The position numbers and the translations under genes were made by a program. The notes beneath the pieces are model-generated. The model had not been told where the DNA came from, did no database searches, and saw only the letters and a list, made by a program, of their open reading frames with translations. A stretch of DNA of 64,000 bases. Origin: Ailanthus altissimus. Its lineage: Eukaryota > Streptophyta > Magnoliopsida > Sapindales > Simaroubaceae. The stretch covers positions 15,101,501 to 15,165,500 of the forward strand of contig OX327711.1 in NCBI GenBank assembly GCA_946807835.1, written 5' to 3'. Of the stretch, positions 47,815 through 59,894 are shown piece after piece (within the stretch, counting starts at the first letter, position 1; each line of letters begins with the position of its first letter).

Positions 47815-49355
47815 TCAATTTTTACTATCTTCAGTAAAATTAAAATATAGGACTTATTTAAAAAAAAAAAACATTTAGTTATCTTTGTTTGTTTTGAAAG
47901 GAATTTTAGTTATCTTAGTAAGTGTAATGGTTTGTTGATTTTAAAATAAATGTATAATTATATATTTTTATTAAATAATCGTATAAATAACGTAGTGGAC
48001 CAAAACCATATAATACTTTTCGATTGAAATCTTAGCAGTCCGAAGTATATCGTTTCGTTCGTGATCGATTATTTATAACCCAAGTTAGAATACTTCTCCA
48101 GAAAAGCAATACTTGAATAGATAGTAAGTAAGTGGAGGCTTTTTTTTTTTTTTTCTTCTAACCTGTTCCCACTAACTAGTGCTTGTTTCATGATTATAAA
48201 TGAAGAGAATGATATCTGTTTGACATGGAAATTGCATTGATGCGTGTGATACTTGGTGGAAGAAAATCGACTCCATACATTGTGGCTTATATATCTTTGG
48301 CCACTCTTGCGGAAGAAACAACGGGTCAGTGCGTTTCATGAATCATTATCTTCGTTTTCACAATCATTAATGATTGCATTTGACTACCAATAGTTATAAA
48401 ATTTCGTGATCACAGGGATAGTTGTGACAGTTTGATCATGTTAATGATTTTTAAGATAACCAATATTATTAATTGTGGTAAAAAAAATTAACAATAGAGA
48501 TAATCAATTAGGTATTTGGCAAATTATAACTTCATAGTTTTTGAATTTTAAAAGAGAGTAAATATATTTATTTAGACGTGAAGATGTTGAGAAAGAAAGT
48601 GTATAATTATTAAAAAATGGACATCAAAGAGATATTACGTATTTAAAATATAATTAAATATAGTGTATGGATAAATTAGAATTTTATGGTTTAGATTTAG
48701 ATAATTATGGTAATACATTAAATGAAAAAACAGTAATTCTTGAAAGTTAATTTGAAAAGTCTTCCCCACTTTTCAAATTTATGGTGTAAAGATATAATTT
48801 TGTAAATGTAATTTTAAAAATATTTTATAATCACCCAAAATAAAATTTAGTATGTCAAAATCATTTTTAGTCACATTGTCATAAATGATGATATAATTTA
48901 TTGTTAAAAAAACAATGATGACGATGATGATAACAATAATAATAATAAATAAATAAAACAAATGTCTTACAGTTGTTAAATTACTGAAAACAAGTTGAAT
49001 TCAATAGACAAAAAAACAATTCTACATCTTACATATAATAATTTAATAAAATATTATTATGTAATAATATTTTTTAGAACCAAACGTCTGCATCCTTTAA
49101 AATGAGGACGTTCAATCTTTTCTTTTTTAAAAAAAAAAGTCTGATGCTATAAATGTTTTTGAGAAAGCCATTTTAACTAAAGTCTAGTATTGGAACTTGA
49201 AAATGAGGGTATAGATATATATAAAATTGTCAAATAAATTGATAATTATAATTAATAATAATTTATGATATAGTATCACTAAATAATATATTACAGTAAG
49301 ATATTTAAGTCTCTGTCCGAAAAATCGGATGGAAGAAAATCGGTGACCGAAAACT

Positions 49356-49361
49356 GGTCAA
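49356..49361 (+). promoter_or_regulatory. W-box (reverse) upstream of the second intact DUF26 gene
   Basis: GGTCAA is the reverse complement of TTGACC, about 190 bases before ATG 49553 and about 85 bases before the TATA box. It parallels the W-box cores before the first gene, so a common regulatory input is plausible. Confidence 0.4.
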
Positions 49362-49441
49362 CTTGGAAAAACTGAAATTGGAAAACAAACTGACATGGGA
49401 CCAAAACTATCATGACAATCGATGCGCGCAAGTCAGTAACT

Positions 49442-49450
49442 TATTTATAT
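49442..49450 (+). promoter_or_regulatory. TATA box of the second intact DUF26 gene
   Basis: TATTTATAT, about 105 bases before ATG 49553, followed by GAGAAACGATCACTCC, which is shared with the first gene's promoter. Confidence 0.6.
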
Positions 49451-49552
49451 GGAGAAACGATCACTCCACCAGTTCCCATAAGACTAACACATCATTTGAC
49501 ACCAGTCCTTAGATTTTTCACGTTATAGACCACACAGACGGCAAGTTAAAGC

Positions 49553-50302
49553 ATGGCAATGGCTTCTTCAAGACTGCTATTGATCATCTTCTGTTCAATT
49601 GTCTTACACCTTGTGTCTGTAACCATTGCCCAGCAAGTTGCGCCAGTACTGAAACATTTTTGTTTAAGTGAAAATGGAAACTTCTCCTCAAGGAGTACCT
49701 ACAAGGCAAACCTCAATCGCCTACTCTCCTCCCTCGCCTCTAACCCTAAGCTCAACTATGGATTTTACAGGGCGTCGAATGGCCAAAGCCGCAATAAAGT
49801 TAATGCGATTGCACTGTGCAGAGGAGATATTAAGCCAGACAGTTGCCGAAATTGCATTAAAAAATCTACTATTGAACTCAGAGAACGTTGTCCCAACCAG
49901 AAAGAAGCTATCATCTGGTATGATAATTGCATGTTGAGGTACTCAAACAGCTACTTCTTTGGCAACATGGAATTCGGGCCTGTTTTCTGGATGTATAATA
50001 ACAATAACGTATCACATGCAAGAACCTTCAATCTGGCAGTAAGAAACTTGCTGGATAGGCTGAAAAATCAATCAGCCGCCGGTGATTCTCGTCGTAAGTT
50101 CGCAACGGGAAATACAACCACGGGAAACTCTCAAACAATATATGCACTTGTGCAGTGTACTCCCGATTTGTCTAAACAGCAATGCGGTTATTGCTTAAGT
50201 AATGCCACTGCGTTGCTTCAAAGTTGTTGTAATGGAAAACAAGGAGGGAGAGTTGTCGCCCCCAGTTGTTATTTTAGGTACGAGCACGCTCGTTTCTATT
50301 AA
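49553..50302 (+). CDS. Cysteine-rich repeat secretory protein with two DUF26 domains (paralogue)
   Basis: An intact, intronless gene of 249 codons. Signal peptide about residues 1-26 (hydrophobic LLLIIFCSIVLHLVSVTIA, then QQ). Two Gnk2-like domains with CX8CX2C at C89-C98-C101 and C202-C211-C214. It is clearly a tandem duplicate of the 46930 gene, with which it shares most residues. The stop lies a few codons earlier because the sequence TTCTATTAAC replaces the TTCTACGAAC of the other gene, removing about 11 tail residues that lie outside the domains. The homologous non-coding continuation is still visible (CAGCTGATGCG...). The protein should be secreted. Expected role: apoplastic defence or carbohydrate binding, by family. 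Divergence from its neighbour is in the loops, with the cysteine frameworks conserved. Confidence 0.92.
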   Translation: MAMASSRLLLIIFCSIVLHLVSVTIAQQVAPVLKHFCLSENGNFSSRSTYKANLNRLLSSLASNPKLNYGFYRASNGQSRNKVNAIALCRGDIKPDSCRNCIKKSTIELRERCPNQKEAIIWYDNCMLRYSNSYFFGNMEFGPVFWMYNNNNVSHARTFNLAVRNLLDRLKNQSAAGDSRRKFATGNTTTGNSQTIYALVQCTPDLSKQQCGYCLSNATALLQSCCNGKQGGRVVAPSCYFRYEHARFY

Positions 50303-51307
50303 CTTACAGCTGATGCGCGCCATCATCGTCAGAATACAACTAGCTTAGCAGCTAGCATCCCACGGCAATCTCCTTGTTTCAGCATCAGGTTGTTTTATGG
50401 AGTTTGTCTAGATAAATAATAGTAATTTCTGATTATAATAACTCAAAATTTTCTGTTCTTAGTAAAATTTGTTTCGCGGAAAAATTTACTTTGTTTTACC
50501 GTTTAAAAGGTTTGAAACTTTAAGGTTGTCATGTTATCATAATAATAAATTCTCTCTTCGATTAATTATTATTAAACAATTTTTGTACTTTTTATGTGTT
50601 GATTTCTATTTCGTTACTCCACCACCAGTAACCAATTTCATAACCCAAAAGGATATATTGCCCTTATATATGATTGTATCCCATGTTTGATGCATTACAA
50701 AATGAGTGGTACTATACCAAGCACTATTTCAATATTTTTCATTTGAAGTGATGTATTAAATTATTATTATATGATTAAATTGTGTAATAAGTGATCTTTA
50801 GAAGTTATAAAAATTTTATTATCTAATGAATGCTTGACATATCAATTACATAAGATGGAGAAATATTAAGATATAACTTGAACAATCATATAACACTTTT
50901 ATTATTACTTTTTATATTAATTTCAATTTTATCTTTTAAATAAATATTTAAAAAAGCTTTATTTTTCATCTCTTGTCTACTTTGAAATATTTTAGGAATT
51001 ATTTTAGCATATGTCACGCAAGTTAAATTCTCCAGCAAACACCTTTGTAAATGTAGTTCTCCTCCATCTCACTTTTTTCCTTTTTCTTCTTTTCCTTATC
51101 CTTATGTGCCCAACTAGCTCTATCTTTTCTTTACACTACCACAATTAACTCCTTTGAAATACATTGCATACTCATAGCAGAGTCTCTTAAAACTACTAAT
51201 TTTCCCTTGGGACTATTGAAATTATATATTTTACTATTCGTACCTTATATGATTTTTAAGAGTTAATCATATAGAAAAAAAAAAGCCAATTTGATATGTA
51301 TTATTTG
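50303..51307. other. Intergenic, no gene recognised
   Basis: The first 130 bases are shared with the 3' flank of the first DUF26 gene. The rest is AT-rich with no domain-bearing frame. Confidence 0.5.
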
Positions 51308-51856
51308 TGTTAGGCCTATTATTAAATGCGCTAATCAACTAACACTATAGTGTCTATTTAATTGAAGCCTACTTTGAAGGACAGACCAAAATCAACTGAG
51401 CAAGCTTATTCCAACCCCAAATCAAAGTTTGTTTGGACCAGTTAATCCAACATGCCGATCTATAGACCCTAAAAATGAGTCATGTAAGGCATGACGAAGT
51501 GGAGAAAGATTAAAATTATTATTTTATTGAGATTGAATTAATTATGATTTTGCATGGATAAGAATTCTCACACAGTGGATAAATTTTACTTAAATTTTTT
51601 TTCTTGATTGTTGCATTATGAATTACAAACGAACTTAAATACTAATTAAACTTGGAATAATCATGTTATGAGTGCTCATGCATATTTCAAATATATTTGG
51701 ACATCTAAGCTATAAATAAGGTTTATTTTTATCGTGATGGAACATCTGCTTAAGTACTAATTAATTGAGTTTTGAGAATTTGAGCATAGCATTCTACTTG
51801 TCTCTGAAGCGCTAAATTCACAATATACTCTTTTTCTCAGTAAGTTACTAACTACA
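51308..51856 (+). repeat. 5' LTR of the second Tat-like element
   Basis: Starts TGTTAGGCC at 51308 and aligns with 57687-57990 over its first part. The end is placed at TTACTAACTACA (51856), but no clear primer site follows, so this border is tentative. Confidence 0.5.
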
Positions 51857-52029
51857 GTGTTAGAATATTTTTTCTTGTGGAAGTATAGTGCTCAGCTACA
51901 AATTTTGGGGAGTTTTTAAGGATAAGAAAGTAAATTCTTGAAGATCTAATCTTCGGAGCTTTAGTGGAGCCATTTATGAGAAAGTCTGAATGGAAAAAGT
52001 AGGCTTTTTCTCTTCTATTTCTTAGCAAA

Positions 52030-52750
52030 CATGACGAGCCACAATTCTTATTCCTCAAATGTAGAAAACACTAATGACAGAGGCATTAATTACTCTAACC
52101 TATCCATACTGGGATGCAACATCCCTGCCAATATGGTAAAGGTCATGGTTGAGATCCTAAAAGAAGTAAAATAAACAAGGAAGAAGAACTAGAAGATAAG
52201 AGATTGATTGGCCACATTAGAATAAGTTGAAGACTTTAGGTATAGATTATAAACACTTAAATATTACAATTTTGAAGGACTCTTTCTCACTTCCCAAAAT
52301 TGACTAGATGGTAAATGCAACCACCAGATATGAGAGGAAATCATTCATGGACACCTATGTTGGATTGCAATTAAATAAGAATGGATCTAAAAGATGAAGA
52401 GAAAACTAGTTCATGACTGGGAGACGTACCTACACTAAGCAATATCATCTGATTTGAAGAATGCATGAGCCACATTCTAACTGTCCGTGACCAAAGTTTT
52501 TAGGAAGTTAATTGGAAGGACGATGGAAGCGTAAATAGATGATACAGTAGCTAAGAGCAGAAAAGTGAAGGATTATATTATACATTTGTAGGAAGTGTTT
52601 GATGTGTTGATAAGTACTAGATGCATCTGAATTCAACCATTTGCTCTTTTAAAATCTAATCTGGAACCTTCCTCAGACATGTGATAAACATGAGAGGATA
52701 TGAAGTAGATCCATCCCAATTTCAGGCACTCAAGAACCATCACCCTCCAA
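52030..52750 (+). pseudogene. Degenerate gypsy gag start and RT fragment
   Basis: An ATG near 52031 begins a short frame (MTSHNSYSSNVENTND) in the position of gag, then at 52470-52620 the translation resembles the gypsy RT: LKNAxATFQL-like, then a YIDDTVAKS catalytic-loop-like segment and HLQEVFDVL. Stops are frequent. The jump from gag to RT shows a large internal deletion. Confidence 0.5.
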
Positions 52751-53563
52751 GAAAAAATACTCCAATACTCAAATTAATAATTGCTCAAAAAATGAGTGTT
52801 GTGTGTAAGAGTGCTTCAAACAAGAAGCTTTATACTTTTCTATAATGTGAATAATAAACTAAATCTATCATGAACTCAATAAATTATAAATTGAATAATT
52901 TGTGAACTCTATGAATCATGAAGTAAATCAATCATGAGCCAATGGTGCAAGTTTATTTATAGTGTGTAAATCTTAATCCGTGTTAAAGTATGAATTCCAA
53001 TCCTTATTAAATTATGAATCTAATTAAATATAAATAAATTACGAATACTTATCTATTTTAGAATCATCAACCAAGGAAGACGGATTTATGTGAGATTTCT
53101 CTACTTGTGAAAAATTCTTATTAATGCAAAAAAATTATTCATTAATTAAAATTTGAATAGGATTTAAAGTTTAATTTGTTCTTACCTCTTAATGACTTAC
53201 ACAACTAAATTTATGGGACATGGGTTGACAAGTTTGATCTCCTAGCATATTGAATTTGAATTTGGGCCTTGTTAAATGTTCATGGACTCTCTTTAAAAAA
53301 GAAACAATGTCGTAGGATGCTAATCTTTTTTAGTAATGTAACATATGTCCTTCATAAGTAAAGAATAAGGGTTCAGTCTAAATCTTAGAGCTTGAAATGC
53401 ACGTTTCTTCACTCTCTATTTTAGCACATGACACGTGTCACTTTAAAAATAATTGCATTTTTCTTCTGCGGAGCCTATTCCTGGCAAACGGGACTTTTCA
53501 ATCTCTAGTGATGTTTCTAATATGATAAGCGTGCATGGTTTTCTTCCTTCCACATGTTATTGG
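52751..53563. other. Fragment related in inverted orientation to the 3' end of the same element
   Basis: 53392-53440 resembles the reverse complement of 57591-57636: both have GACACGTGTC next to an ACGTTTCTTCACT block. This places part of the 3' terminal region of a similar element here in the opposite orientation. The surrounding sequence has a TATA-like stretch near 52950 but no gene I can name. Confidence 0.4.
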
Positions 53564-55621
53564 TGTTAGGGTTGATGCTTACGTGCTATCCTTGAATGTA
53601 CATATACTTGTGTATTTATACAAGTGTACATTCCTATTAAATCACTAATATCCAATTATATGGTATTATGCATGTAACAATACAGACATTATAGATCTGA
53701 AGGAGTTCGGATCAGATCTAAAGGGTTTAGATAAGGGCTCATAGTTAGCCACGCTGAGACATATAATTGTTAAATGTTAGCACAGTTAAGTATTAGCTGG
53801 TTATAATACTCAGCAGATCCAAGAGTTGGAGCCTTGTCTGTAATGGGACATAGACCTGAGAATATACTAGTAACTGTATAGTTGTAAGAGTTACAATCGG
53901 GTGTCAAGAAATGCATGTTGTGCAAGTATGTTCTCGAATAATAGTCCCTGATCTATTTCTACCGATGCGGGTTTATCGGTGGATACTCTTTTATATATAG
54001 ATCAGCATATGTCGTATCTGTCGGATATAGATGGTTGTTCCTGACCGACCATGAGCTTAGAGCTTGTATTGACATATGGATATCCAGTTATGACTGGATA
54101 TGGGACAGACTCACGAAGGCCTCTGATAGACATTTAATGTAAGCCGTCAACGGAGGGTCCTCTCGAGTTGAGTAGTATACATGGTCCTTTGACCTGAGTG
54201 CCACGGTGGGCTTGTAAGTGATCCACCATACTTTGGTTTCACACATGTCACAGACCTTTCATGGTGTGACCGTTGGGTGTCGCTGGGTATGGTCTGATGC
54301 TTATGGAGTCCGGTGCGTACAGATATGGGATCCATCAGCTCCTATATGGAGTTTGATATCCAGATGCTTCGAGACTGTATCTCAGAAAGTCTTGTGGCCA
54401 CAAGCAATCATCCCGGGAAAGAGTTCCGACAGGGTGGAACAATATGGCAAAGGAGTTTGCGCATATTGTTCATGGAGATACAAGTCTGGAGATAGGATAT
54501 GGATAAGCACATAGGGATTTGACGGTGATAATCTATATCCCCACACATCCTGGATATCATGACGGAAGGACTATACGTATGCGTTGTAACCTCAGCTTGT
54601 ATAGTTCAATGCGTTGATTTGTATATCCGTGACGTGTGCATGGGGCATTGCTCATGGACTCATGGAATAGTTCCATTTAACGAATCGGGCGTAGAACCTA
54701 GGGAGTCCCGTGATATAGAGTGTACTCGTTGTGCACTGGGGCAGCGTGCCGGATTAAATTGTTTAATCCAGCAATATTCAGCATTTTCATGGGAATGCGT
54801 ACCTGTCTGTATTTAAGTGTTAAATACTACAATTAGTTAATAAATGTTATTTACTAATTGTATAAGGACACGTAGCGTATTGTGGACCCTCAGTTGAGTT
54901 TATCCAAGTGTGGGATTTGGTGGGACCCACTAGGGGGTAAACTTGGTAACTATTTATGAGGGGCAAAATGATCAACTATGATTATTTAATTATTAAATAA
55001 TCATTTTCTCTCTCTCTCCTTTTAATATATATATATTATTATTTTATTATTATATTATATATTATTATATTATATATATATATAAAGAAAGCAAAAGAAA
55101 AGAAGAAGAAAAAATTGGCCTTTCGGCCGAGAGAAAGAGAAGAGAAGAAATGGAGAAGAGAAAAGAAGAAAGAAGGAAGAAAAGAGAAGAAAGAAAAAAA
55201 AAGGGAAGGAAAAGAAAAATGAAATTGTTTCATTTTTCTGTCTGCTTCTAATTGGGGTAATTATGAATTGCTCCAAGTTCTCCATTTCTTATCCTTTTGG
55301 AGAAAAGGATGTAAATTCACTCCCGGCCATTTTGGGGATTAAGTGTTAATCCCAGGCTGAATGTGGAGCTGCTGTTCTAGCTCACCAAGCCCACTGAGTT
55401 AGTGACTAGAACTGCACGCGAGTTGGTCTCCATACGGACTCTAGGAAAAATACGTGTATAACGTTACACGTTTTGTGAGTTCTCTAATCTTATTAATATA
55501 TTAATGTGATTAATATATTTATTTATTGTGTTTATTGTAAAATTTATATTTTCGCTGCGTTAGGCAATTGACACAATTGCACATGCATACACCCACGTGC
55601 TTAGATTCTGTTGCGCCAACA
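53564..55621 (-). repeat. Solo LTR (copy C of the 2.1-kb family), inverted
   Basis: Minus orientation, from TGTTGGCGC at 55621 to CCTAACA at 53564, with ATTGG on both sides (53559-53563 and 55622-55626). The 3' part aligns with copies A and B. It has a (TA)n run and a purine-rich stretch (55080-55215) in the part that corresponds to the R/U5 side. No coding capacity: the longest frame is 98 codons (54218-54514). Confidence 0.85.
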
Positions 55622-55799
55622 ATTGGCTAAGAAGTTAAATATAAGTAAAATAAACACAAAAAATTAAGAACCCATATGTGCGGCAAAACTCTTTATAGGA
55701 GTATTTAAATTTGGTTAAAGCCCCTCAACTTCAAAGAACCCCACAATGGGGTTAGAAATAGAACTAGGTTCCATTATAGGTTCCTTTAATACCTAAAGA

Positions 55800-57310
55800 A
55801 TTGATTTATCACCAGAAAAATGCTTTAATGCAGCCTTTAAAGCACTTGGTATGTCTTGTGGAACCTCAGGAATGAGACATTTTGCTCCTAACATCTGTGA
55901 AACAGCTCCAAAAAGGCACTACCACTGGGTTCAGTGGTCTTCTACTTCTTCAATGGCAAGACCTTCGACTCCTTTCTCCTAATAATGCTTTTATTGCTAG
56001 CATTCTCTTTTTAGGGATTCATGCCTTCTTTAGGGCATTACAAAAAGAGTCAAAAATGATATCCAGAAGCTCAGCCATGAAGTCTTGAAGACCTACAAAG
56101 GAAAAATAAGAAAAGTAGAGAATGCAAATGATCAACACACATAAAGAGAAAAATATTAAGTTCCTAACCAATAATATTATGGACCCCTCTGGGATAAAAG
56201 ACAAAGTCCCTATCTCAGGAAGAATAGCAGTTGAGTATCCTTCAGCAAGCTGAACGATTGTATTAGTTTTGGTGCTTATATTACAAAAGGCCTAATCGCA
56301 GAAGGGACATCTGCGAAATAACCAATAGTACTAGAAGGTTCTTTGGAATTAATTTTATCCTAGAAACTGCCCTCATCAACAAGTCCTACACCTATACCAA
56401 AAGACGTGAAAATCTTAAAATCAATAAAGGAAGCTAGAGAGTAATATAATATCTCGCCTTCCCTAATGACATAGGCGGCTTTAACAATTGTACATGCACT
56501 GAGAACCACCATTTAGCAAACACTAAAAATGGGTAAAATGTTAGTAAATTATTTTCTGATATAAATTAGTGCTCACGTATATCAGAAAAGAAGCCAGTGT
56601 AACTGTATGGCTTGAAATTTTCCTTACCATTGCCACCCTCGACTTTTATCTCTAGAGAGAACAAAAATTGGGCCTAAGAAGGTTTGATCATCTTTTATTT
56701 ATTCCTATAATGCTTGGTCATTGAATGAAGGTACATAGTTGATGAATTTTAGGTCAGGATAGGTTAGAGTTAGAAGTCCCTCCTTGTAAGTCAGGGCACA
56801 AACTCGTCTTCTAGTTAAAAGTGCCAAAAGTTATGGCAACCTTATAAAAGAAGCCAAACCACTTCTATTCACCACCACGACATGCTTCTCGAAGCCCGTC
56901 TTATTATTCTTGAAGCCATAAATATTTGTTTTTCTCCTTCTTGGGAGCCTATTAGAAATTTTTCTTCGAGTGTTAAAGGTTATATATGGTAAAGACATCA
57001 AAAAGAGTAAAGCATTATGGATGAGGTATCATGTTGTTAAGAATAACAATGTCTCATAGTAAGTAGAAGACATTGAAGCGTATCTAAAAGGGTGAAAGGC
57101 CAGTAATATAAAGACATTTATTGATAAGGGGTGGAATAAGGAAGTAAAAGCAGTGAAGATGCCCTATAAAGAGAGAAAGCACTTTGGGTTAGGCAAATAG
57201 GAGACTAGAGAGAGATTCTTCTTGAGAAAGATTCCTTATATTTACCCTCCTCAAGAAATTTGAACATGGACTTGAGCTCACCTAAGAGGAATGAGTTTAC
57301 TCTTTTTACC
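55800..57310 (-). pseudogene. Possible antisense gene remnant of the second Tat-like element
   Basis: On the minus strand, an ATG near 57310 starts MVKRVNSFLL followed by a GTGAGC donor-like site, after a CT-rich leader. Further along (56200-55800) are frames such as DFMAELLDIIFDSFCNALKKA and IPEVPQDIPSALKAALKHF, which look protein-like and partly coiled-coil. This matches the position and orientation of the antisense gene in the 6841-19775 element, but no PMD block could be recognised. Many stops. Confidence 0.35.
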
Positions 57311-57673
57311 ATTTTTTATTTCTAGGAGTATCCCTAGATAGAGAAATTAGATTTTTTTTTAGAATGAAAAATTGAAAAACACACAATGAGGGAAAAAAAG
57401 ATAGGCTTTATTAGGAGAGATTTTTTAGCTTTTGTAATTTGAAAATGAAGATGAAAGTGAAACAGTAAGGATTTTAAATAAATGTGTTTTTTTGCAACCA
57501 CCCTGCAAAATCAGGATGTCACCTTAAAACGAAGAGTCCTATCTACTAAAACCATTGTAACCAGAGAACCAAAGATACCTTTTTTTAATAGGACACGTGT
57601 CGCATGCTGGAAAGGTAGTGAAGAAACGTACTTTTCGAATTTTCTAGTCTTGAGCTAGTATTATTTTTCACTT

Positions 57674-57682
57674 GTAGGGGGA
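57674..57682 (+). other. Polypurine tract of the second Tat-like element
   Basis: GTAGGGGGA, five bases before the TGTTAGGC start of the 3' LTR. Confidence 0.6.
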
Positions 57683-57686
57683 TATT

Positions 57687-57990
57687 TGTTAGGCTCATTG
57701 TTAAATGAGCCCATCAGCCATTTCAAATGATAGGCCTCAACTAAGCAAGTAAATTTTAGTCCAAATGAAAGCCTATTTGAATTAACTAATCAGACCCATT
57801 GATCTATGAACCTTAAAAATGAGTTGTGTAAGGCATGACAAAGCAGAGAATGATTAAAATTATTGTTTTATTCAAATTGAGATTAGATTAAATATAGCTT
57901 TATATAGACAGTGATTTCTCACGAAGTGAATGAATTTTACTTAAATTCTTCTCATTGATTATTGCATTATGAATTTCAAATGATCTTATA
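57687..57990 (+). repeat. 3' LTR (truncated) of the second Tat-like element
   Basis: Aligns with 51308-51640. Similarity stops near 57990, so the rest has been lost or replaced. Continuing DNA (57990-58200) shows nothing recognisable. Confidence 0.55.
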
Positions 57991-58660
57991 TTGGTTTTGA
58001 TTTCAAGAAATATAGATTGTTATTTTTGTGATATTTGATTGATGTCACTAAGAGGAGCCCAATTATTAGCACTTTGGTTCCTCTTGGATGGTCAACTTTT
58101 GTTCTTCCAAATAACTTATGTTGCAAATTATGTAAATGGAAAAATTATACTACATTATATTCAATATACAAAAAATGAGATAAGTTGAGGTAATGTCTTT
58201 ACACATAAAATTTCTTACATCTAGATATGTTCCATAGTAAAGGTACGATTTTTTCATCCAGGTTTAAAAAATGAAAGCCCTTTTTGTTCAGCTTCTTTAT
58301 CACTTTATATGGTCTTTCCTAAATTTCACCCAACTTCCCAATGTTCAATTCCTTATTGATGTCAAAGTCTTATTGTGGCATTAGGTCGACTCCAATGAGG
58401 ACACACTTGCTCATCTTTTTATCATACTACCTTTTCATTCTTTTTTCTATATAGCAAAGTGTATGGCGGCTATTACCCTATCTTTGTCTGCAAAGTCTTT
58501 TGCTACTGCTAGCATCTCATCTTTGAGGTCCAGTTTTACCAACTTTATTCAAAAATGTGTGAATGAATACTTTGATTGGCAATACTACTTTCATTGCATA
58601 CATTAGGGTATACAGGAAACTTTCAATTAATCTAGCTTCTGTTGTTTTATACACCAATAG

Positions 58661-58852
58661 AAATCTTGGTAACTCTTCTAACAATTTTCCTTTCTTTCTC
58701 TCTAATATCTTTTTCAAAATTGTGAAGTTCAATTTATTTGTGATCTAGCAAAATAGAAATCTTGGTAACTCTTCTAGCAATTTTCCTTTCTTTCTCTCTA
58801 ATCTCTTTTTCAAAATTGTGAAGTTCAATTTATTTGTGATCTATGCCCACCC
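58661..58852 (-). repeat. 96-bp tandem duplication in integrase
   Basis: The 96 bases from 58661 are repeated at 58757, with two or three substitutions. Being a multiple of three it keeps the frame. The high identity shows it is recent compared with the surrounding decay. Confidence 0.85.
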
Positions 58853-58854
58853 GT

Positions 58855-59894
58855 TGCCTTGTAGGTAACTTTGGGAAGATAATTTTTGTCAAATTTCATA
58901 AGTTTGGCAAACATTTATGATAGATTTATTAATGAATTGCTTAACATTATCTATTACAAATACATATGGCATACATATCTTAAAAAAATGTTAACTCAAG
59001 TGAAATTCTTTATTCATAACCATTTATGTTACTATATACCTTTGCCTTCACCCATTTTATAAAATAGTAAGTTGCCACTAACATAATCCTTCACTTGATG
59101 AAGAACCATAACCTTGTGATTATGTTAAGTTCTTTAGCCAAAAAGTAGGTGGTGGCAACATAATTTTGGCATTACGCACCTTTCTTAATGTATTCTTTAG
59201 CTTTTTAATGTAATGTAGCCAATAATAGCCCTGCCAAAGGATTTTATCGACCAAGATCCCATCACTGAATGGTTATTGCACATTCCCTTATACTCTTCTT
59301 CTAATACTTTCTTCCTTTTTCTCTTTAGTTATACACTGCAGATACATCTTGGCCTTGTGGGTAACTTTAAAAAGATTTTTTTTTGTTTCAAATTTTATAA
59401 GTTTTATAGATGTTGATAACAGATTTATTATTTAATTGCTTAACGTTGTCTGTTACGAATACCTATGGCATACTATATCTTAAAATAATGTTAACTCAGG
59501 TGAACTTCTTCTACCTCATAACTAGTTATGTTACTGTATACTTTTACCTTTACCCATTTAATAAAGTAATCAGTTGCCACTAACATAAACTATTTTCATT
59601 TAGTCACTGTATATAAAGGTCCCACTATGTCCATCCCTAACTAGTGAAAGACCATAGACTTATGATTGTGTTAAGTCTTTTAGCCTGAAAATGGGTAGTG
59701 GCAACATACTTTTGGCATTTCGCACATTTCTTCACATATTCTTTAGCCTCTTGATGCAATGTAGCCAATAGTATCCCTGTCAAAAGATCTTATTAGCCAT
59801 GATTATACAACTGAATAGTTATCGCACCTTCTCTCGTGCATTTATTCTAATACTTTCTTCCCTTGCTCTTTAGTTACGCACCACATATACATCC
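58855..59894 (-). repeat. Tandem duplication of the integrase middle, about 500 bp units
   Basis: 58855-59349 and 59350-59894 align: both contain TTGTGGGTAACTTT or CTTGTAGGTAACTTT, ATTGCTTAAC(A/G)TT, GGCATAC, ATGTTAACTCA(A/G)GTGAA and TAGCCAATA(A/G)T blocks. They differ by many substitutions and a roughly 45-base segment present only in the second. This is older than the 96-bp duplication. Confidence 0.8.

Larger units (their letters stand above)
47713..49441. other. Intergenic DNA between the two intact DUF26 genes
   Basis: AT-rich spacer. The first 75 bases after the stop are homologous to the bases following the second gene's stop. No other gene or clear transposon ends are visible. Confidence 0.5.
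51308..57990 (+). mobile_element. Internally deleted Tat-like gypsy element with a nested solo LTR
   Basis: Two related LTR segments (51308-51856 and 57687-57990) both start TGTTAGGC and share the block GACC(C)CTTAAAAATGAGT(C/T)(A/G)TGTAAGGCATGAC. A polypurine tract (GTAGGGGGA, 57674-57682) precedes the second. The interior retains a degenerate RT segment near 52470-52680 (YIDD-like) and a likely antisense gene on the minus strand (57310-55800). A solo LTR (53564-55621) sits inside. The 3' LTR appears truncated near 57990, where the next element begins. Confidence 0.6.

Noticed and set aside
48480..49090. A MITE between the intact DUF26 genes
   Set aside because: The region has suggestive AT-rich motifs, but I found no convincing inverted ends or target duplication.
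54218..54514. 98-codon frame in the solo LTR as a gene
   Set aside because: Lies within a non-coding LTR, not conserved in the related copies.
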